This document shows positions 32,707 through 41,581 of a DNA stretch of 51,118 bases, piece by piece (positions within the stretch are counted from its first letter, which is position 1; the number at the start of each line of letters is the position of its first letter). Source of the stretch: an uncultured Verrucomicrobia subdivision 3 bacterium (GTDB lineage Bacteria > Verrucomicrobiota > Verrucomicrobiia > Limisphaerales > UBA11358); assembly GCA_903858275.1 (NCBI GenBank), contig CAIOIC010000035.1, positions 1-51,118 of the forward strand. The letters are read 5' to 3'. The notes below the pieces were generated by a model. That model was not told the origin of the DNA. It saw nothing but the letters and a program-made list of their open reading frames with translations, and ran no database searches. A program made the translations under genes and the position numbers.

Positions 32707-33333
32707 GTGCCAATTTTGAGTTACATCCTGATCGCGCTCGGCGCGTATCTGCTCGGCTCGATTCCGTTCGGCTATCTGATGGCCAAAGCCAAAGGCATAG
32801 ACATCCGCAGCGTTGGCAGTGGCAACATCGGTGCGACGAACGCCATGCGCGTGCTCGGCAAACCGGCAGGCATCTTCGTGTTGCTGCTGGATACGGCGAA
32901 AGGTTTTGGCGCGGTGTGGCTGGCTTCTCAGCTCCTAAAAGATAATTCGGGCACGAGTATTGAAACACTGCGGGTCATCGCCGGCATCGGCGCCGTGCTC
33001 GGCCACAATTACACCTGCTGGCTGCGCTTCAAAGGCGGCAAGGGCATCGCGACGACGGCGGGAGTTTATCTTGCGCTTGCGCCGTGGGCACTGCTGGTCG
33101 GGGTGGTGGTTTTCATTCTGGCGCTGCTGTTGACGCGATATGTCTCGGTCGGCTCCATCTCGGCGGCAGTGGCGTTGCCAGCCACGGTCTGGATAATGGC
33201 GCCACAAAATATTTTTCTTGGCAGCGTCACGACGGCGCTGGGCTTGCTGGCAATTTACAAACACAAATCTAACATCCAACGACTTATGGTCGGAACCGAA
33301 AACCGCCTGAGTCAAAAGAAGGAATCTAAATGA
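32707..33333 (+). CDS. plsY: acyl-phosphate:glycerol-3-phosphate acyltransferase
   Basis: Membrane enzyme that puts the first acyl chain on glycerol-3-phosphate. 208 aa from a GTG start, with about five hydrophobic helices. Family motifs are LLGSIPFGYLMAKAKGIDIR, GSGNIGATNAMRVLGK (motif 1), GHNYTCWLRFKGGKGIATT (motif 2) and a C-terminal KHKSNIQRLMVGTENR. The stop overlaps the gpsA ATG by four bases, so the enzyme making its substrate is translated right after it. A heptamer array occupies its leader. Confidence 0.96.
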   Translation: MPILSYILIALGAYLLGSIPFGYLMAKAKGIDIRSVGSGNIGATNAMRVLGKPAGIFVLLLDTAKGFGAVWLASQLLKDNSGTSIETLRVIAGIGAVLGHNYTCWLRFKGGKGIATTAGVYLALAPWALLVGVVVFILALLLTRYVSVGSISAAVALPATVWIMAPQNIFLGSVTTALGLLAIYKHKSNIQRLMVGTENRLSQKKESK

Positions 33334-34307
33334 GAATCTGCGTTCTGGGCGCGGGCGCATGGGGCGCGGCGCTGGCAAAAGTCCTCCACGAAAATGGCAA
33401 TGCCCTGACGCTCTGGGACATCAACGCGCCACTGCTCGCCGAATTGCAATCAGGCCGCAGCGAAAAATTGCTGCCGGGCGTCGCGTTGCCGACGGATTGG
33501 AAAACCGAACCCGATTTTGCGAAGGCGATTGGCGGGCGCGAAGTCCTGCTGATGGCGATTCCCTCGCAATTCTTCCGTGACGTGGCGCAGAAATTGAAAG
33601 GTCATCCAGGAATTTTCGTCAGCGTCACCAAAGGCATCGAGTTCGAGACCGGCGAGACGATGAGCCGGATTTTACGCGAGATCGCCCCGATTGACCGCGT
33701 CGCCGCCTTGTCAGGTCCGAGCTTTGCGCGCGAAGTGGCGCTGGGAATTCCCACATCGGTCGTCTGTGCGTGCGAGAGTGAAGGCACGGCAAAAATTGTT
33801 CAGGGGCTTTTTCATCGTCCCGAATTTCGGATTTATCGCAACACCGACATTCTTGGCGTGGAGTATGGCGCAGCGCTCAAAAACGTCATCGCCGTCGGCG
33901 CCGGCGTGGGCGACGGCCTTGGCTACGGCGACAACACCAAAGCCGGTTTGGTTTCTCGTGCCTTGGTGGAAATGCGCCGCCTCGGCGTGGCATGCGGCGC
34001 GAAGCCGGAGACCTTCAACGGCTTGAGCGGCATGGGCGATTTGATGCTGACGTGTTTTTCCAGGCAGAGCCGCAATCGTGATCTGGGCGAGCGGATTGGG
34101 CGCGGGGAAACGATGGCCGCAATCCAATCCTCGCATCCGAAGCTGGCGGAAGGGTATCCCACGGCGCGTTCCGCGTACCGGCTGGCAAAGGAAAAGAATG
34201 TGCCCACGCCCATCATTGACGAGGTTTATGCGATGCTCTACGAAGGGAAAAATCCGAAGCAGGCCGTTCGTGACTTGATTTCCCGCGCGTTCAAGGCGGA
34301 GGATTAA
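33330..34307 (+). CDS. gpsA: NAD(P)-dependent glycerol-3-phosphate dehydrogenase
   Basis: Reduces dihydroxyacetone phosphate to sn-glycerol-3-phosphate, the substrate of PlsY. 325 aa. The nucleotide motif is ICVLGAGAWGAALAKVL. LSGPSFAREVALGIPT and LKNVIAVGAGVGDGLGYGDN carry the family Ser and Lys active region, and GLSGMGDLMLTCFSRQSRNR follows. Overlap with plsY (ATGA) shows a phospholipid operon. A degenerate palindrome follows 14 bases after its stop. Confidence 0.97.
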   Translation: MRICVLGAGAWGAALAKVLHENGNALTLWDINAPLLAELQSGRSEKLLPGVALPTDWKTEPDFAKAIGGREVLLMAIPSQFFRDVAQKLKGHPGIFVSVTKGIEFETGETMSRILREIAPIDRVAALSGPSFAREVALGIPTSVVCACESEGTAKIVQGLFHRPEFRIYRNTDILGVEYGAALKNVIAVGAGVGDGLGYGDNTKAGLVSRALVEMRRLGVACGAKPETFNGLSGMGDLMLTCFSRQSRNRDLGERIGRGETMAAIQSSHPKLAEGYPTARSAYRLAKEKNVPTPIIDEVYAMLYEGKNPKQAVRDLISRAFKAED

Positions 34308-34320
34308 AAATAAATTTCAT

Positions 34321-34363
34321 AAGGAAGGCAGGAACACAGGAAAAATTGTTTCATGTGTTCCTG
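34321..34363. repeat. degenerate intergenic palindrome, gcaggaa family (copy 2)
   Basis: 34321-34342 is 20 of 22 identical to 30189-30210. Its own palindrome is caggaacacaggaa (34329-34342) against 34350-34363, 13 of 14. It lies between the convergent gpsA and M50 genes and lacks a T-run. Confidence 0.75.
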
Positions 34364-34376
34364 ATTTCATTATTCA

Positions 34377-35282
34377 TCAGTTTTTCGGAGTAGCCGACAT
34401 CCATTCTTCCATCGGGCTGCGCGTTCCGCAATCGAGGCATTGGGTGAGGTTGTATTGCGCGCCGCAATGGGGGCAACTGGCACCGGTGGCGAATGTGTCA
34501 AAAGCGTTGCCGCACTGACCGCAGCGCCAAAGCGGACCGAACGGCGGGGCGGTTTTACAGGAGGGACAGGCAAAATCTTCGCGCCGAGGAATCTTGGCAA
34601 TCTTCGCCAGCGCCCGCGCCTGTATCAGTCCGCCCCAGCAGTTCATTAGAATGAATGCCGCCATGATGCCCATCCAGATGGAACCAGCATAAAGCGCGAA
34701 TAAAACCAATCCGGCCACGCCGATGAAACCGATGACGCTCGCCGCCATCAGGCTGTTCGCGCGACCGAACGGAAACCAAAGCAGCGAGCGCAAGATTTGT
34801 CCGCCATCGAGCGGATAGACCGGCATCAAATTAAAGACCAGCAGGACGGTGTTGATGATGGCGACATTCTTCACCAGCAGATACGCATCGGGAAAAGCTT
34901 CATGCCAGGCGTGGTGTTTGCCCCAATAATACAGCCCCAACAAAACCGGAAACAACGCCACGTTCACCAGCGGGCCGGCCGCGATGCTCCAGAGCTGCGC
35001 GCCCGGACGCAGCGGCGGATTGACATAGGCGACGCCACCGAGCGGCCACAACACGATGAGGCTTGCCTGGCCGCCGACCGAGCGGCAAGCGAGTGCATGA
35101 CCAAATTCATGCGTCAACACGATGAGGAATAGCGACAAGATTTCCAGCGCGCTCCAGCCGTAGTTGGAATACGCATGCGGCCGGCTGGTGAAATAGAAAA
35201 ACGCGATAAACCAAGCCCAATGCAGATAGACATCCACCCCCAGCAACCGGAACAACTTCACTGAACCTTTGCGCGTCGGCAT
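34377..35282 (-). CDS. site-2 protease family (M50) protein with C-terminal zinc ribbons
   Basis: 301-aa membrane protein. The metalloprotease motif HEFGHALACRSVGG (HExxH) and the second ligand motif NLMPVYPLDGGQIL (with the Asp) are intact among about six helices, as in rhomboid-independent S2P enzymes. The last 75 residues are cytosolic with four CxxC pairs (CPSC, CGQC, CPHC, CLDC), i.e. two zinc ribbons, an addition not common in plain S2P. It may cut membrane-anchored anti-sigma factors, but no substrate is visible. It overlaps the thrH stop by one base. Confidence 0.9.
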   Translation of the reverse strand: MPTRKGSVKLFRLLGVDVYLHWAWFIAFFYFTSRPHAYSNYGWSALEILSLFLIVLTHEFGHALACRSVGGQASLIVLWPLGGVAYVNPPLRPGAQLWSIAAGPLVNVALFPVLLGLYYWGKHHAWHEAFPDAYLLVKNVAIINTVLLVFNLMPVYPLDGGQILRSLLWFPFGRANSLMAASVIGFIGVAGLVLFALYAGSIWMGIMAAFILMNCWGGLIQARALAKIAKIPRREDFACPSCKTAPPFGPLWRCGQCGNAFDTFATGASCPHCGAQYNLTQCLDCGTRSPMEEWMSATPKN

Positions 35283-35884
35283 CAGAGTGCTCCTTTGATG
35301 AGCTTGAGCAAATCAGCGTGCGAATCGACGGCTTTGAACTGGGGAAATTCTTTTTTCACATTCTCCGGCGCGTGGATGAGGAAGCCGACGTTCGCCTCAA
35401 TGAGCATGGCAGTGTCGTTGTAAGAATCGCCAGCAGAGACGACGTGATAATTCAGCGACTTCAGCGCGGCAACGGACTTCTGTTTTTGGTTCGGCTGGCG
35501 GAGCTGGTAGCCGGCTATGCGGTCGTTTTTGACAATGAGCCGGTGGCAGAACAGCGTCGGCCAGTTGAGCTGCTTCATCAGCGGCTGCGCGAATTGTTCG
35601 AATGTATCGGACAAGATGATCACCTGCACCAGGGAGCGAAGCTCATCGAGAAACTCCCTGCCGCCAGGCAAAGGCTTTAGCGTGCCGACGACTTCCTGAA
35701 TGTGCGAAAGCTTGATGCCGTGCTGGTCGAGGATGCCGATGCGATAGTTCATCAGTTTGTCGTAATCCGGCTCATCGCGCGTGGTGCGGCGCAGTTCCGG
35801 GATCCTGGTTTTCTCGGCGACCGCGATCCAGATCTCCGGCGTCAGCACGCCTTCCATGTCCAAAGTGACGATTGCTTGTTTCAT
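35282..35884 (-). CDS. thrH: phosphoserine phosphatase/homoserine phosphotransferase ThrH
   Basis: 200 aa from the ATG at 35884. HAD-superfamily enzyme. VTLDMEGVLTPEIWIAVAEK is diagnostic of ThrH (nucleophile Asp with the DxE variant). VIILSDTFEQFAQPLMKQLN holds motif II, and VVSAGDSYNDTAMLIEANVG is motif IV with the metal Asp. ThrH dephosphorylates phosphoserine and can pass the phosphate to homoserine. The M50 protease gene overlaps its stop by one base, an unexpected pairing without obvious functional sense. Confidence 0.94.
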   Translation of the reverse strand: MKQAIVTLDMEGVLTPEIWIAVAEKTRIPELRRTTRDEPDYDKLMNYRIGILDQHGIKLSHIQEVVGTLKPLPGGREFLDELRSLVQVIILSDTFEQFAQPLMKQLNWPTLFCHRLIVKNDRIAGYQLRQPNQKQKSVAALKSLNYHVVSAGDSYNDTAMLIEANVGFLIHAPENVKKEFPQFKAVDSHADLLKLIKGAL

Positions 35885-35945
35885 CGGCGCGGAGTTTTTC
35901 AAAATCGGGCAGGGATGTCGAGCGGATGTCTATCCCTGGCCCGGT

Positions 35946-36719
35946 TTATTGTTTGATTTTTTCCGCCGGAGCTTGAGCTTTCAGCGTCAGGAATGCAGCG
36001 GCATACCGTTGGCCGAAAATCCGCAACGATGGAGCGTCAAAGTGCAGTTGATCACCTTTGTCGGCGAGATTCTCCGCGGTCACAAAGGCGCACCGCGGCA
36101 CATGGCGGGAAATCTCCGGCAACGCGGCATTGAACTCCTGGCTGGCAGCGCGAAAACGTCCAAGTTCACCGATTACCACCGGCGCGTTTTCCGCCTGAAG
36201 ATCTTTGCGCAATTGAGCAATCATCGTCGCAAAACGTTCCCCGTAGGTCGTCACCTTGGAATGACTGCTATCGGCTTCGCCCTGATGCCAGAGGATGCCC
36301 GCCAGCTTGCCTTGCTTCATCGCTTCGCGGGTGCGGGCGACGGCATTGGAGTAGAGCAATCCCCCGACTTTCCATTCATCAAGACTGGTTCCCCCCATCG
36401 CGCAAGGAATCAGCCCCACGGCAAGTTTTGGATTCCTGGCCGCAATCTGGCGGGCGAATTCCGAGCCCAACCCCACCCCCGCCATCATGGGCTTGTCAAA
36501 ATGCACCGGGTCTTTGGCGGGCACCCATTGCTGCGCCTTCGTGAACATAAAGATGCGCGGATTAATCACTTCGTCCTGCGGCTCCACCTTGCCCCGACCC
36601 GCCATGTTCGACTGACCAATGAGCAGAAAAAGCTGCAGGTTGTCCGGAGCGGCCTCGGCGAAGCTGATACTCGCGGTGATTAACAGCGCCAGCACGGTGA
36701 ATAGATTTCGATGTTTCAT
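35946..36719 (-). CDS. secreted SASA-family (DUF303) carbohydrate esterase
   Basis: 257 aa with a signal peptide (LFTVLALLITASISFAEA). The SGNH/SASA fold is shown by LFLLIGQSNMAGRGKVEP (nucleophile Ser), GILWHQGEADS and DQLHFDAPSLRIFGQRYA (catalytic Asp-x-x-His). Family members remove acetyl groups from sialic acid or xylan (CE6-like); which applies is not clear. It lies 7 bases after the TMTC-like gene and 61 before thrH. Together with other secreted sugar-active genes it points to a polysaccharide-degrading lifestyle. Confidence 0.92.
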   Translation of the reverse strand: MKHRNLFTVLALLITASISFAEAAPDNLQLFLLIGQSNMAGRGKVEPQDEVINPRIFMFTKAQQWVPAKDPVHFDKPMMAGVGLGSEFARQIAARNPKLAVGLIPCAMGGTSLDEWKVGGLLYSNAVARTREAMKQGKLAGILWHQGEADSSHSKVTTYGERFATMIAQLRKDLQAENAPVVIGELGRFRAASQEFNAALPEISRHVPRCAFVTAENLADKGDQLHFDAPSLRIFGQRYAAAFLTLKAQAPAEKIKQ

Positions 36720-36726
36720 GGGATGG

Positions 36727-38487
36727 TTATTTTAATTCAGGGTGATCAGTCAGCAGGTGGGACAATTGTATTTGCGCATCGGCAAAATCCGGTTTCAGCC
36801 GCAGCGCCTCGCGGAAATGAACGGCCGCGGAGGAAAACTGACCTAGATTGGCGAGCGCACTGGCATAATTATGCTGCGCGGGCGGAAAGCCGGGGCGGAG
36901 GGCGATTGAATTGCTGAAACAAGTGGCGGCATTCGTCCAACTTGCGTGCTGCGAGAAAAATATTCCGAGGTCGAACTGGATGTCGGGGTTGCGCGGCTCC
37001 AGCGCGGCGGCGGCTTGCAGATGCTTGAGCGCCTCGGTCTTGTCGCCAAATTCCAGCAGAATGATGGCATAGTTGAAATGCCCCTGCGAAAAGCGCGGCT
37101 CCATCCGCACGACATCGCGGTAAAGCACCAGCGCCCTGGTTTTATCGCCAGCCTTCTCAAAGGCCTTGCCAAGACAATTCGCCGCCACGTAATTGTTCTG
37201 CGTCACCTCGATGGCATGAAGAAACAGGCTGATGCTGTTGCGCCAGTAGGTAATCTGGATCGTCGTCACCAGCAGGCAGCCCGCCAGCGCGCCGCCGCCA
37301 AGAATCAGAAAAAGATTTTTTCTTTCCGGCTTTGCCCGGACCAGTTCCGCCGCCGCCCAGACCAGCGCGATAAAAAAGCCGATGCTCGGAATATAGCTGT
37401 AACGGTCCGCCATGGACTGCGCGCCGACTTGCACGATTCCGATGGTGGGCACCAGCGTGCCCAAAAACCAGAACCAGCCGACCGCGAGATACGGCTGCCG
37501 CCGCCAATTGCGAATACACAGAATCGTCCACGCCACCAGCACCACCGCCGCGCCAAGCGACAGCACGACCGGCCAGTGTTTCGGATGCGGATAAAGGATG
37601 ACGAGGTCGGTCGGCCAGAAGGTTTTGGCCACATAACGGGCGTAGGCAACGCCCGCATTCGCCAGCCGGTCAAACAACGGCGTCTTCCACTCCGCACCGC
37701 CGCCGATTTGCACCAGATACGTGACCACGCTTCCGCTAATCGACAGCGCGAAAAATGGAATTTTCTCCAGCAGCAGCAACTTTAGGTTTCGAACCCTGAA
37801 TTCAGTATCCAGAATCCGGCCGAGCGGCCAAAAATCCAGCAAGAGCAGCACGAACGGCAGCGTGACCACCATCGGCTTGCTCATCAATCCGCATCCAAAT
37901 AAAAACAGCGCGAGCCCATAAAACCAATAGCGAGCGGTGGTTCCGCCGGAAGTACCCGGCTGGCTACCAATTCCTTCCGCCTTGCTTCTTTCCTGCGCAT
38001 AGCGCGCATAGGCAATGAGGGTGAGCAGAAAGAAAAACGTGCTCAGCGTGTCCTTGCGCTCCGACGCCCACGCCACGGATTCCACATGCAATGGATGCCA
38101 CGCAAAGAACGCCGCCACCAACGCGCTGCGCCAGACCGCGCCGGTCGTGCCCCGGAGAAAAACGAACACCAGCAGCGTGTTGACGACGTGGAAGAGCAGG
38201 TTGACGAAATGATGGGCGCCCGCGTTGAGGCCGAACAGCGCGCAATCGAGCTGATGCGAGAGCCAGGTGAGCGGATGCCAGTTGGCCGCCTCGACGTTGG
38301 TGAATGCCCAGCGGAAATTATCCCAGCTCAAGCCGGTGATGACGTGCTTGTTGACGGTGACGTATTCCTCGTCGTCGAACAGGATGAACGGGTGGCTGGT
38401 GATCGGCCAATAAAGCGCGGCCGTTCCCAACGCGAGCGCCAGACAAATGAGCGCAAACAATTTGTTGTCGGAACGCGCTTCAGTCAT
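36727..38487 (-). CDS. TMTC-like membrane protein with TPR repeats
   Basis: 586 aa. The first 400 residues hold about nine hydrophobic helices with the GT-C like FDDEEYVTVNKHVITG and WHPLTWLSHQLDCALFGLN, then AWHPLHVESVAWASERKD. The order fits bacterial proteins similar to TMTC/DUF1736 O-mannosyltransferases. From about residue 425 to the end there are four or five tetratricopeptide repeats (NYVAANCLGKAFEKAGDKT, then NPDIQFDLGIFFSQHASW). Possible protein glycosyltransferase; substrate unknown. The PHP gene ends one base upstream of its start. Confidence 0.85.
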   Translation of the reverse strand: MTEARSDNKLFALICLALALGTAALYWPITSHPFILFDDEEYVTVNKHVITGLSWDNFRWAFTNVEAANWHPLTWLSHQLDCALFGLNAGAHHFVNLLFHVVNTLLVFVFLRGTTGAVWRSALVAAFFAWHPLHVESVAWASERKDTLSTFFFLLTLIAYARYAQERSKAEGIGSQPGTSGGTTARYWFYGLALFLFGCGLMSKPMVVTLPFVLLLLDFWPLGRILDTEFRVRNLKLLLLEKIPFFALSISGSVVTYLVQIGGGAEWKTPLFDRLANAGVAYARYVAKTFWPTDLVILYPHPKHWPVVLSLGAAVVLVAWTILCIRNWRRQPYLAVGWFWFLGTLVPTIGIVQVGAQSMADRYSYIPSIGFFIALVWAAAELVRAKPERKNLFLILGGGALAGCLLVTTIQITYWRNSISLFLHAIEVTQNNYVAANCLGKAFEKAGDKTRALVLYRDVVRMEPRFSQGHFNYAIILLEFGDKTEALKHLQAAAALEPRNPDIQFDLGIFFSQHASWTNAATCFSNSIALRPGFPPAQHNYASALANLGQFSSAAVHFREALRLKPDFADAQIQLSHLLTDHPELK

Positions 38488-38488
38488 A

Positions 38489-39289
38489 TCAGAATTTCAC
38501 CAACTCGCGCTGGCGCTGCTTGAACCGGCAGCTTTCCGTGTAGCCGACGCCGCGGGCGAGACTGACGGCATCGGCAAAGTTCATCCCGACCTCCGCCGGC
38601 GTGTGCGCATCGGAACCGAAGGTGATGGGCACGTTCTTTTGGAACGCGATCTGGAGCAGGGGACGGCTCGGGTAAATTTCCCGGCACTCTTTCCGCAATC
38701 CCGCCGTGTTCAATTCGATCGCGCAGCCGGCCCGGGCGGCGGCAGTCAGAAACTTTTCATAGAGCGGCGTGCAATCCTGCTGCGGACGAATGTTAAACTT
38801 CTTCGGCAAATCCGCATGGCCGATAATCTCGAACAGCTTTGAATCCGCCGCCAGCGTCAGCCGCTCGAAATAACTCTGCCAGACTTCAAAAGGATTGCGC
38901 TTTTTCCATTCGGACATTTTCGCCGGATTATCAATATCCCACGCGTCGCCGATGTAATGCACGCTGCCGATGAAATAATCCCACGGATGCCGTGCGGCCA
39001 GCGCGCGAATCCAATCCTCGTGACCGGGCAGATAATCCACTTCCAGCGCGAGGCGGATGGCGAGTTGCGGAAAGGTTTTTTGCGCCAGCCAGACTTTGGC
39101 GACGTATTCATCAAGCTGCCGGTCGAACATCCGCCAGTTGTCGAAATCCTCCTGCGGCATCGGCGAATGGTCGGAAAAGCCGATCTCCGTCAGACCCAGC
39201 GCGACGGCCTGGCGGGCATAATCCACCGGCTCGCCCGTCGCGTGGCGGCAGAGCGGCGTGTGCATGTGCAAATCGGCGGGCAACGACAT
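38489..39289 (-). CDS. PHP-family phosphatase, HisJ-type histidinol-phosphatase
   Basis: 266 aa. LHMHTPLCRHATGEP is the first PHP metal motif. EIGFSDHSPM, LEVDYLPGHEDW, FIGSVHYIGDAWDID, EIIGHADLPKKF and ITFGSDAHTPAEVG complete the ligands of a trinuclear metal site. This matches HisJ/HisK histidinol-phosphatase, which would fill a step of histidine synthesis. PHP proteins vary in substrate and the call is by family resemblance. It is the first gene of a five-gene - strand set and ends one base before the TMTC-like start. Confidence 0.85.
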   Translation of the reverse strand: MSLPADLHMHTPLCRHATGEPVDYARQAVALGLTEIGFSDHSPMPQEDFDNWRMFDRQLDEYVAKVWLAQKTFPQLAIRLALEVDYLPGHEDWIRALAARHPWDYFIGSVHYIGDAWDIDNPAKMSEWKKRNPFEVWQSYFERLTLAADSKLFEIIGHADLPKKFNIRPQQDCTPLYEKFLTAAARAGCAIELNTAGLRKECREIYPSRPLLQIAFQKNVPITFGSDAHTPAEVGMNFADAVSLARGVGYTESCRFKQRQRELVKF

Positions 39290-39297
39290 GGCCGCAG

Positions 39298-39325
39298 TTT
39301 CAAGTTTCAGGATTCAAGATTCAAG
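39298..39325. repeat. intergenic heptamer array
   Basis: Four exact 7-nt units: TTTCAAG, TTTCAGG, ATTCAAG, ATTCAAG. It lies in the gap between the divergent PHP and SHOCT genes. Confidence 0.82.
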
Positions 39326-39379
39326 CTTTACCGCGAGCGCGGAAACTGATTCATTCCTCCAACAGCACCCCGGAAAATT

Positions 39380-39976
39380 ATGATGACCAAATGCCCTTGC
39401 CTGAATTGCGGCGGCCCCATCGAATTTGAAGCGAACGATCTCGCCGACGACAACCGGGCCATTCCCTGTCCGCATTGCGCCCAGGAAACCAGCCTCTTCG
39501 TCCCCATCCACAAGCAGGTCAATGAAATGGAAATCCGCGGGAAAAATGAAAACCTCGAGCTGGCCAAGGACAGAGTGATCATCCGCCGTTTCGGCCCGGT
39601 GAACGAACAGACCACCGGAATGAACAGCGACCGGATCATTTACATTGCCGACATCACCGGCATTCAGATGAAGCCCGCCGCAACCATGTCGGGCTATATC
39701 CTGTTTTCCCAGACGGACAGCAAACCCTTTAACGGCGGCGTCGTTGAAGCCTCGCACGAGCCGGACGCGTTTATTTTCGGGCAGGAGTCAAATGAAGAAG
39801 TGGCCAGCTTCAAGTGGCGGGTGGAACAGTTGATACACGAATTGAAACAGCATCCCGCCCCGAATAAACCCAAAGGCAATCTGGCGGAGGAATTGCGCTC
39901 GCTGGCGGAACTGAAGCAGCAGGGGCTGCTGACCGACGAAGAATTTGAAGCCGCCAAGAAGAAACTGCTGTCCTAG
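39380..39976 (+). CDS. zinc-ribbon and SHOCT-domain protein, unknown function
   Basis: 198 aa. A zinc ribbon at residues about 5-35 (CPCLNCGG with CPHCAQ), then a middle beta-rich part resembling DUF4429/PH-like domains (IIYIADITGIQMKPA), and at the end a SHOCT motif (LAELKQQGLLTDEEFEAAKK). SHOCT tails are short helices for oligomerisation. No transmembrane segment is present, so it is probably cytoplasmic. The frame begins with consecutive ATGs at 39380 and 39383. It is followed by a palindrome and the WbsX-like gene. Confidence 0.8.
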   Translation: MMTKCPCLNCGGPIEFEANDLADDNRAIPCPHCAQETSLFVPIHKQVNEMEIRGKNENLELAKDRVIIRRFGPVNEQTTGMNSDRIIYIADITGIQMKPAATMSGYILFSQTDSKPFNGGVVEASHEPDAFIFGQESNEEVASFKWRVEQLIHELKQHPAPNKPKGNLAEELRSLAELKQQGLLTDEEFEAAKKKLLS

Positions 39977-40038
39977 CAATCGAAAGCAACTGGAATTGTG
40001 CTCTTCACTGGTTTTGTAATGAAAGAAAGCAGTTTATA

Positions 40039-40103
40039 AACCACGAAATACACCAAATACACAAAAGAACCTGTTTTTCGTGTGATTCGTGTATTTCGTG
40101 GTT
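40039..40103. repeat. intergenic palindrome with 9-nt repeats, cacgaaata family
   Basis: AACCACGAAATACAC (40039-40053) is perfectly inverted at 40089-40103. The left arm continues in 9-nt units (CACGAAATA, CACCAAATA, CACAAAAGA). It lies downstream of the SHOCT gene and upstream of the WbsX-like gene, with no T-run. Confidence 0.85.
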
Positions 40104-40180
40104 AATAAAAATAACCGCCGCCGCTTGTGAACTGCCAAACCCGAAGGCAACAGCCAACTCATCTTACAAAATCCATCATC

Positions 40181-41440
40181 ATGAAAATCCACCGATCATT
40201 GTCCACCTTGTTATTACCTTCACTGTGTCTGGGCGGCGTCCTTTTCGCCAGCGGCTGCGCTTCCGTTGTGCCCAAGTCTTCCGCCGCCAAGTGTGATGAA
40301 GCCTATTCCGTTGCCGCCTATGTCTGGCCTTCCTGCCATGATGAACCCATGAGCCGCGAAGCGCTCTGGGGCGAGCAGACCGGCGAATGGGAAGTCATCA
40401 AGAAAGGCATGCCCCGATTTGAGGGACATTACCAGCCGCGGGTTCCCTTGTGGGGCTACGCGCAGGACAACGACCCCGTCGCCTGGGAAAAGAAGATCAA
40501 CGCCGCCACCGATCACGGCGTGAATATCTTCATCTTCGACTGGTATTGGTATGGCGGGCAGCCGTTTTTGGAAGAATCCGTGGACAAAGGCTTCCTCAAA
40601 GCCAAAAACAATGACAAAGCAAAGTTTTACATCATGTGGGCCAACCACGACGCGCAAGGACGGCAGTGGAATCCTTACCGTTACACCAACGACACCCTCC
40701 TTTGGCCGGGTGCAGTGGACTGGGCCAACTTCAAGATCATCGTGGACCGGGTCATCAACAAATATTTCAAGCATCCCTCCTATTTCAAGATCGATGGCCG
40801 GCCCGTGTTCTCCATTTACAGCCTCACCGACCTTGTCAAAAGCTTCAACAACATCAACGAATCCAGAAAGGCGCTCGATTATTTCCGCGCGGAAGTGAAG
40901 AAAGCCGGATTCCCCGGCCTCCATTTGCAGGGAATTGGCCACGGCTTGGAAAACCCGATTCTGCTGGGCTACAAAGACGGCGGCAGATTGAGCGAAGGCC
41001 GCAGCGTCAACCAGATCGTCACCGACCTGGGCTTGGACAGCGTCACCATGTACAACTGGTGCTCCACCTCCGGACTCCAGGATTACATCCGCTACGGCGA
41101 ACGGGCCGTGGCGCTCCGCGACAAATGGGATGCTTCCTTGAATGTCCCGTTCTTCCCCTGCACCTCGGTCGGTTGGGACAACACCCCCCGATATCCCGCC
41201 ATGGGCAAAGACTCCGTCATCCACCAGCATAGCACCCCCCCCAGCTTTGCCGCCTACCTCCAGAAAGCCAAGCAATACGCCGACCAACATCCCAAGCAGA
41301 AGAAACTCCTCATCATCAACGCCTGGAACGAATGGGTGGAAGGCAGCTATCTTGAACCCGACATGCTCTGGGGCTACGGCTATCTGGAAGCCGTCAAGAA
41401 AGTCATGGCCGGAACCTACGACAAGTATTCAAAGCAGTAA
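40181..41440 (+). CDS. lipoprotein of the WbsX/GH99-like family
   Basis: 419 aa from the ATG at 40181, chosen because it gives a lipoprotein signal with lipobox FASGC; an upstream GTG at 40127 only adds a polar stretch. The catalytic-type domain follows: AAYVWPSCH, IFDWYWYGGQPFLEESV, KFYIMWANHD, PSYFKIDGRPVFSIY and the terminal NAWNEWVEGSYLEPD. The NEWxEGxxLEPD box is typical of WbsX/GH99-like proteins. GH99 enzymes are endo-alpha-mannosidases or mannanases; the substrate of this branch is not known. It is an outer-envelope protein that stands alone. Confidence 0.88.
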   Translation: MKIHRSLSTLLLPSLCLGGVLFASGCASVVPKSSAAKCDEAYSVAAYVWPSCHDEPMSREALWGEQTGEWEVIKKGMPRFEGHYQPRVPLWGYAQDNDPVAWEKKINAATDHGVNIFIFDWYWYGGQPFLEESVDKGFLKAKNNDKAKFYIMWANHDAQGRQWNPYRYTNDTLLWPGAVDWANFKIIVDRVINKYFKHPSYFKIDGRPVFSIYSLTDLVKSFNNINESRKALDYFRAEVKKAGFPGLHLQGIGHGLENPILLGYKDGGRLSEGRSVNQIVTDLGLDSVTMYNWCSTSGLQDYIRYGERAVALRDKWDASLNVPFFPCTSVGWDNTPRYPAMGKDSVIHQHSTPPSFAAYLQKAKQYADQHPKQKKLLIINAWNEWVEGSYLEPDMLWGYGYLEAVKKVMAGTYDKYSKQ

Positions 41441-41581
41441 CCACATGAAACAGGTTGCACACTCCTACGCTAAACCATAAAAAGGTGAAACAAAGGTGCC
41501 GAATCTATTTGGGTAGCGGGGTGTTCAACCTTTGTTACAAACAACGAAAGTGATATAAGTGAACAATCAAGAAAGGATGCC

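Noticed and set aside
34349-34364. parS-like sequence TGTTTCATGTG
   Set aside because: Only one half resembles parS; it is part of the gcaggaa-family palindrome and lacks the second half-site.
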